Source of the DNA: CAYRWM01 sp964428055
Lineage (GTDB): Bacteria > Bacillota > Clostridia > Christensenellales > Christensenellaceae
DNA length: 45,431 nt
Assembly: GCA_964428055.1 (NCBI GenBank)
Contig: CAYRWM010000014.1
Coordinates: forward strand, 1 to 45,431
Reading direction: 5' to 3'
Positions 42,180-45,431 of this stretch are shown here, piece by piece. Below the pieces are notes generated by a model that saw nothing but the letters and a program-made list of their open reading frames with translations, ran no database searches and was not told the DNA's origin. Position numbers and translations under genes: made by a program. Numbering within the stretch: the stretch's first letter is position 1; every line of letters starts with the position of its first letter.

Positions 42180-42797
42180 ATGAAAGTCATAACGTGCGTA
42201 AACGGTTATCTGGAAGAGAACTGCTACATACTGGAGACTGACAATAACATAATCATAATAGATCCGGGTTCTGATGCGGAGAAGATAATGTCCTGTTTCA
42301 GGGGTTCATCCCTGCCTGTTTCGGCTATACTGCTGACTCACGGGCATTTCGACCATATAGGAGCCGCTAAGGAGTTAAGAGACGTTTTCGACGCTAAAAT
42401 ATATATTAACGAAAATGATGCTGATATGTTGTCAGATGTTACTAAGAGTCTGGCAGGCGGTTTTATACCTTCTTATGAGGGCTTTGATGCCGACGTTGTA
42501 TTCTCCGGTGACACAAATCTCGATATAAACGGTGATAAGATAGACGTCATGTATACGCCCGGTCACACTATGGGCAGTTCGTGCTTCTTTGCAGGAGATC
42601 TGTGTTTCTGCGGAGATACTGTATTCAACCTTTCAATAGGCAGAACGGATTTTCCCGGCAGCAGCCCTGCTGCCATGGCTGATTCCCTGAGGAAGCTTAA
42701 AGGGATAGGCAGGGATATGAAAGTATATCCGGGGCACGGACCCGAGACTACTCTGGATTATGAGAAGATGAATAATCCGTACTTTACATGCATATGA
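42180..42797 (+). CDS. MBL-fold metallohydrolase (glyoxalase-II-like)
   Basis: A 205-residue metallo-beta-lactamase-fold hydrolase. The metal motif is LLTHGHFDHIGA (near residues 58-69), with further ligands in TPGHTMGSSCFF and CGDTVF and the final VYPGHGPET. This subfamily, encoded between dtd and hemZ in many Clostridia, resembles hydroxyacylglutathione hydrolase, but the physiological substrate is unproven. It overlaps the hemZ start by ten bases. Confidence 0.92.
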   Translation: MKVITCVNGYLEENCYILETDNNIIIIDPGSDAEKIMSCFRGSSLPVSAILLTHGHFDHIGAAKELRDVFDAKIYINENDADMLSDVTKSLAGGFIPSYEGFDADVVFSGDTNLDINGDKIDVMYTPGHTMGSSCFFAGDLCFCGDTVFNLSIGRTDFPGSSPAAMADSLRKLKGIGRDMKVYPGHGPETTLDYEKMNNPYFTCI

Positions 42798-44248
42798 CAG
42801 ACATTTGCCTAATAACAGATACACCTGAATTTCATTCTGATCTCTGTGACGAGATCAGATTGTTTTTTCCTGAAAAAAAGATACCTGCTGCGGAGCGTCC
42901 CTCTGAGAAGGGACTGAGCGTTAAGACCATATGCAGGGAGTCTTCCGGGAAAATATCCGTGTCTGCAACGGTCTATTCAGACGGAAGGGCCGCAATGAAC
43001 CGGCGCGGAAGTATTGATGCGCTCTTTTCAGGCAAACTTGACAGGAAAAAAAAGATAAAATATATACTCAAGCACACTTTATACAGGGCACTTTCATGTC
43101 ACACCGGAATAAGACCGCCCTGGGGCTCTCTTACCGGGATAAGACCGACTAAACTGACCCGTGACCTTCTGACGCAGACAGATGACCCTTACACGTATAT
43201 TATGGACAGATATGATGTCTCCGTGAAAAAAGCCGGAATAGCAAGAAAGATAAATGAGGTGCAATCCGGCCTTATCTCAGAGGTCTCGGACAGCGATATT
43301 GATATCTATATAGGAATACCTTTCTGCAGGACAAGATGTACTTACTGCTCATTCATTTCAAGAGAATACGGAAGGAATCAGGTGCTGAAGGATCAGTTTT
43401 TAGAAAGTCTTGCTCGGGAGATGATGAGCCTTAAACCTGTATATAAGGGAAGAAATGTGCGCTGTCTCTATATCGGAGGCGGGACTCCGACTGCGCTTGA
43501 GATAGGTGAGTTCGCTTCTCTCCTTGACCTTATCGGTGAGCTTTTTCCGCATATAGAAGAGTATACTGTCGAAGCAGGCAGGCCGGATACTATAACAGAT
43601 GAAAATCTCAGATGCATGAGGGATCACGGTGTCATGAGGATAAGCGTGAATCCGCAGACAACTGATGACGATACGCTTATGAGGATCGGAAGGCCCTACA
43701 GGAACGAACTGTTCCTTGAAGCATACTCAAAGGTCGCTTCATACGGATTTGAAAGCATCAACTGCGACATCATACTCGGACTCCCAGGTGAGGATTTCGG
43801 CATGATGAAAAAAACGCTCGGAGATGTTGCTGCACTCCGTCCTCACAATATAACGGTTCATACGCTTGCAATTAAGAACTCATCATATCTGAGGGATGAT
43901 CCGGATGTGATCTCTGCCTCTGAGGATGTCGGTAAAGCATGCGATTATGCGTATGACATGCTTTCCTCTGAAGGTTATGATCCGTACTATCTCTACAGGC
44001 AGAAATACATGACCGGTAACCATGAGAATATAGGTTATGCAAGGGACGGATACCTGTGCAGGTATAATGTGGATAACATGGAGGAGACAGTTTCTGTACT
44101 CGCATTTGGTGCGGGTGCGATTTCCAAGCGGATATTTGCTTCCGAGAACCGTATCGAGCGTGCGTGCAACGTTAAAGACCTAGTCGCATACTGCTCAAGA
44201 ACGGAAGATATGACTGCCCGTAAAAAGGCTCTTTTCGGTGTCCTTTAA
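42788..44248 (+). CDS. hemZ: HemZ-type coproporphyrinogen dehydrogenase-like radical SAM protein
   Basis: A 486-residue radical SAM protein. The first 160 or so residues form the HemZ-specific N-terminal region (GIRPPWGSLTGIRPTKLTRDLL). The 4Fe-4S motif YIGIPFCRTRCTYCSF lies near residue 175 with the CxxxCxxC spacing, followed by LYIGGGTPTAL and VEAGRPDTIT. HemZ proteins are named for anaerobic oxidation of coproporphyrinogen III, but HemN-like paralogues can be haem chaperones or methylases, so the exact reaction is uncertain. No other haem genes are in the window. Start ATG 42788 or 42794. Confidence 0.88.
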   Translation: MHMTDICLITDTPEFHSDLCDEIRLFFPEKKIPAAERPSEKGLSVKTICRESSGKISVSATVYSDGRAAMNRRGSIDALFSGKLDRKKKIKYILKHTLYRALSCHTGIRPPWGSLTGIRPTKLTRDLLTQTDDPYTYIMDRYDVSVKKAGIARKINEVQSGLISEVSDSDIDIYIGIPFCRTRCTYCSFISREYGRNQVLKDQFLESLAREMMSLKPVYKGRNVRCLYIGGGTPTALEIGEFASLLDLIGELFPHIEEYTVEAGRPDTITDENLRCMRDHGVMRISVNPQTTDDDTLMRIGRPYRNELFLEAYSKVASYGFESINCDIILGLPGEDFGMMKKTLGDVAALRPHNITVHTLAIKNSSYLRDDPDVISASEDVGKACDYAYDMLSSEGYDPYYLYRQKYMTGNHENIGYARDGYLCRYNVDNMEETVSVLAFGAGAISKRIFASENRIERACNVKDLVAYCSRTEDMTARKKALFGVL

Positions 44249-44261
44249 GGCTCTGACTCGA

Positions 44262-44290
44262 TTGACACGGATACCCAAGTAAAATATAAT
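44262..44290 (+). promoter_or_regulatory. Consensus promoter for hisS
   Basis: TTGACA (44262-44267) and TATAAT (44285-44290) with a 17-base spacer, a perfect sigma-A match. Transcription would start near 44297, giving a leader of only about 32 bases, too short for a T-box. Confidence 0.9.
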
Positions 44291-44328
44291 TAAATTGAGT
44301 TAATATGCACTGAAAGGAATGAAATAAG

Positions 44329-45251
44329 ATTATTACAAAAGCACCCAAAGGGACTAAGGATATACTGCCTTCACAAAGCTATAAATGGCAGAAGATAGAG
44401 GAGATAATAAGGGGTCTTTGCGACAAAGCTCTGTTTAGAGAGATAAGGACTCCTATTTTTGAGCATACTGAACTCTTCCTTCGCGGTATCGGCGATACGA
44501 CCGATGTAGTACAGAAGGAGATGTATACATTCAATGACAAGGGCGGAAGGAGCATAACTCTCAAGCCCGAAGGCACTGCCGGCGTGGTACGGAGCTTCGT
44601 GGAGAGCGGCCTTTGCGCAGGACCACAGCCGAATAAGATGTACTATCTTTCAACGCCCATATTCAGATATGAAAATCCACAGGCCGGAAGGCTCAGGGAA
44701 CATCACCAGTTCGGAGTTGAGGTATTCGGAGCACCCGATCCCTCGGCTGATGCCGAGATAATCGCGCTCGCACTTAAACTCTTCGGAAAACTGGGCATTG
44801 AGAATCTCAAGCTCAACATCAACAGCATTGGCTGTGAAAAATGCAGGCCAGAGTATAAAAAGGCTCTTATTTCATATTTGAGTGATCACAAAAGCGAACT
44901 CTGCGGGAACTGTCTTGAGAGGATGGAGCGCAATCCGTTAAGAGTGCTTGACTGTAAGGTCGACGGCTGCAAAAAGGTCGCAGAGGGAGCACCCCGCATA
45001 GTTGATTATCTGTGTGATGAATGTCAGGAGCATTTCAGCGGACTTAAGAGATACCTCTCTGCTTTGGGGATTGAATTTGAAGTTAATCCCCTGATCGTAA
45101 GAGGACTGGATTACTATACTAAAACTGTATTTGAGATCATTTCGGACAATATCGGTGCTCAGGGAACTGTATGCGGCGGCGGCAGATACGACAAACTTGT
45201 TAAAGAGATCGGCGGCCCTGATATGGCCGGCGTGGGATTCGGGCTCGGTGA
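44329..45251 (+). CDS. hisS: Histidyl-tRNA synthetase, 3' truncated by chimeric junction, apparent AUU start
   Basis: About 307 codons of a class II synthetase that charges tRNA-His. The N-terminus ITKAPKGTKDILPSQ is the HisRS start; motif 2 (PIFRYENPQAGRLREHHQFG) and the HisA block VRGLDYYTKTVFE with CGGGRYDKLV are intact. The frame is open back to a TGA at 44320-44322 and contains no ATG, GTG or TTG before the conserved residues. AUU at 44329, ten bases after AAAGGA (44313-44318), is the likely initiator. The protein stops in the GVGFGLG motif, where MERL-type residues should follow, because the sequence switches to ruminant DNA. About 110 C-terminal residues, including the anticodon-binding domain, are missing. 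Confidence 0.93.
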
Positions 45252-45314
45252 ATAACTATATTTTACTTAACAAAATGATTGACAATGTCTTTGAGTCTTT
45301 CTCTGATCTTTAAT
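45252..45314. other. Non-bacterial sequence beside the chimeric junction
   Basis: HisRS coding similarity stops abruptly near 45249-45252. The next 63 bases are A/T-rich, have no coding features and run straight into a ruminant SINE, so they are best read as host flanking DNA. The exact breakpoint could shift by two or three bases through shared sequence. Confidence 0.75.
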
Positions 45315-45431
45315 GGGCTTCCCTGGTGGCTCAGTCATAAAGAATCCTCCTGCAATGCAGGAGAAACAGGTTCAATCCCTAGGTCAGGAAGATCCTTTGA
45401 AGAAAGAAATGGCAACCCACTCCAGTGTTCT
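45315..45431 (+). repeat. Ruminant tRNA-derived SINE (Bov-tA family), 5' portion
   Basis: The segment begins GGGCTTCCCTGGTGGCTCAG and continues through AATGCAGGAGA, GGTTCAATCC and ATGGCAACCCACTCCAGT, the well-known order of the Bov-tA element of bovids and related ruminants. Its TGGTGGCTCAGT and GGTTCAATCC blocks are the RNA polymerase III A and B boxes inherited from a tRNA. It is eukaryotic host DNA, truncated by the window end. Confidence 0.93.

Noticed and set aside
44297..44328. T-box riboswitch upstream of hisS
   Set aside because: The leader from the consensus promoter is only about 32 bases, with no T-box motif or terminator.
45322..45380. tRNA-like A and B box sequences at the right end
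   Set aside because: They belong to the tRNA-derived head of a ruminant SINE; there is no cloverleaf acceptor stem and the region is host DNA.
45252..45431. Horizontal transfer of a eukaryotic SINE into a bacterium
   Set aside because: The breakpoint cuts an essential synthetase inside a core motif, which a living bacterium would not tolerate without a second copy. A chimera is far simpler.

Overview
The window reads as about 45.25 kb of chromosome from a low-to-medium GC anaerobic Firmicute (class Clostridia), joined at its right end to about 180 bases of ruminant DNA. The bacterial call rests on gene order (mraZ-rsmH-ftsL-PBP-murE-mraY-murD-ftsW-ftsQ; ireB-ruvX-yrzB; rpsB-tsf-pyrH-frr-uppS-cdsA-dxr-rseP-ispG; rel-dtd-MBL-hemZ-hisS), Firmicute promoters and Shine-Dalgarno sites, an FMN riboswitch ahead of ribU, and a MurE with the meso-diaminopimelate signature DNPR. 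The terminal sequence is the start of a bovid tRNA-derived SINE (Bov-tA type). The source is therefore most likely a rumen or other ruminant-associated metagenome, or bacterial contamination in a ruminant assembly. A finer taxonomic call (perhaps the Family XIII/Anaerovoracaceae area) would be a guess. Layout: (1) 1-629, minus strand, a secreted peptidoglycan-binding protein cut by the left edge. (2) 728-4140, recX, a P1/S58-family peptidase and bifunctional NAD(P)H-hydrate repair enzyme with an unusual acidic tail. (3) 4147-6488, a consensus promoter and FMN riboswitch followed by ribU, tsaE, tsaB and rimI. (4) 6502-8386, NADP isocitrate dehydrogenase and a SEC-C protein, closed by a terminator. 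(5) 8410-21178, the division and cell-wall (dcw) cluster from mraZ to ftsZ, with MraZ operator repeats. It lacks murF, murG, murC and murB. Its class B penicillin-binding protein has lost most catalytic residues, its FtsA is divergent in a phosphate loop, and its FtsZ has a changed T7 loop. (6) 21207-24210, a lipoprotein resembling an inactivated M20C dipeptidase, nrdR and a laccase-domain protein. (7) 24216-26951, cysteine desulfurase and Fe-S scaffold, then ireB-ruvX-DUF1292. (8) 27071-35427, translation factors, UMP kinase, ribosome recycling, undecaprenyl-diphosphate synthesis, CDP-diglyceride synthesis, two MEP-pathway enzymes and the site-2 protease, with a tiny PASTA-like protein after frr. 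(9) 35445-37799, secDF. (10) 37816-44248, recJ, then rel-dtd-MBL hydrolase-hemZ. (11) 44262-45251, hisS with a consensus promoter, an apparent AUU start codon and a 3' end cut by the chimeric junction. Nearly every gene is plus-strand, essential or housekeeping. The genes cooperate in envelope growth and division: lipid-II precursors (murE, mraY, murD), their lipid carrier (uppS, dxr, ispG), the septal machinery (ftsL, PBP, ftsW, ftsQ, ftsA, ftsZ), and membrane lipid and protein export (cdsA, secDF, rseP). No CRISPR array, insertion sequence, phage gene, rRNA or genuine tRNA gene was seen. The most unusual points are the catalytically degenerate PBP inside the dcw cluster, the M20C-like pseudoenzyme lipoprotein, the AUU start of hisS, the acidic tail on the hydrate-repair enzyme, and the host-SINE chimera.
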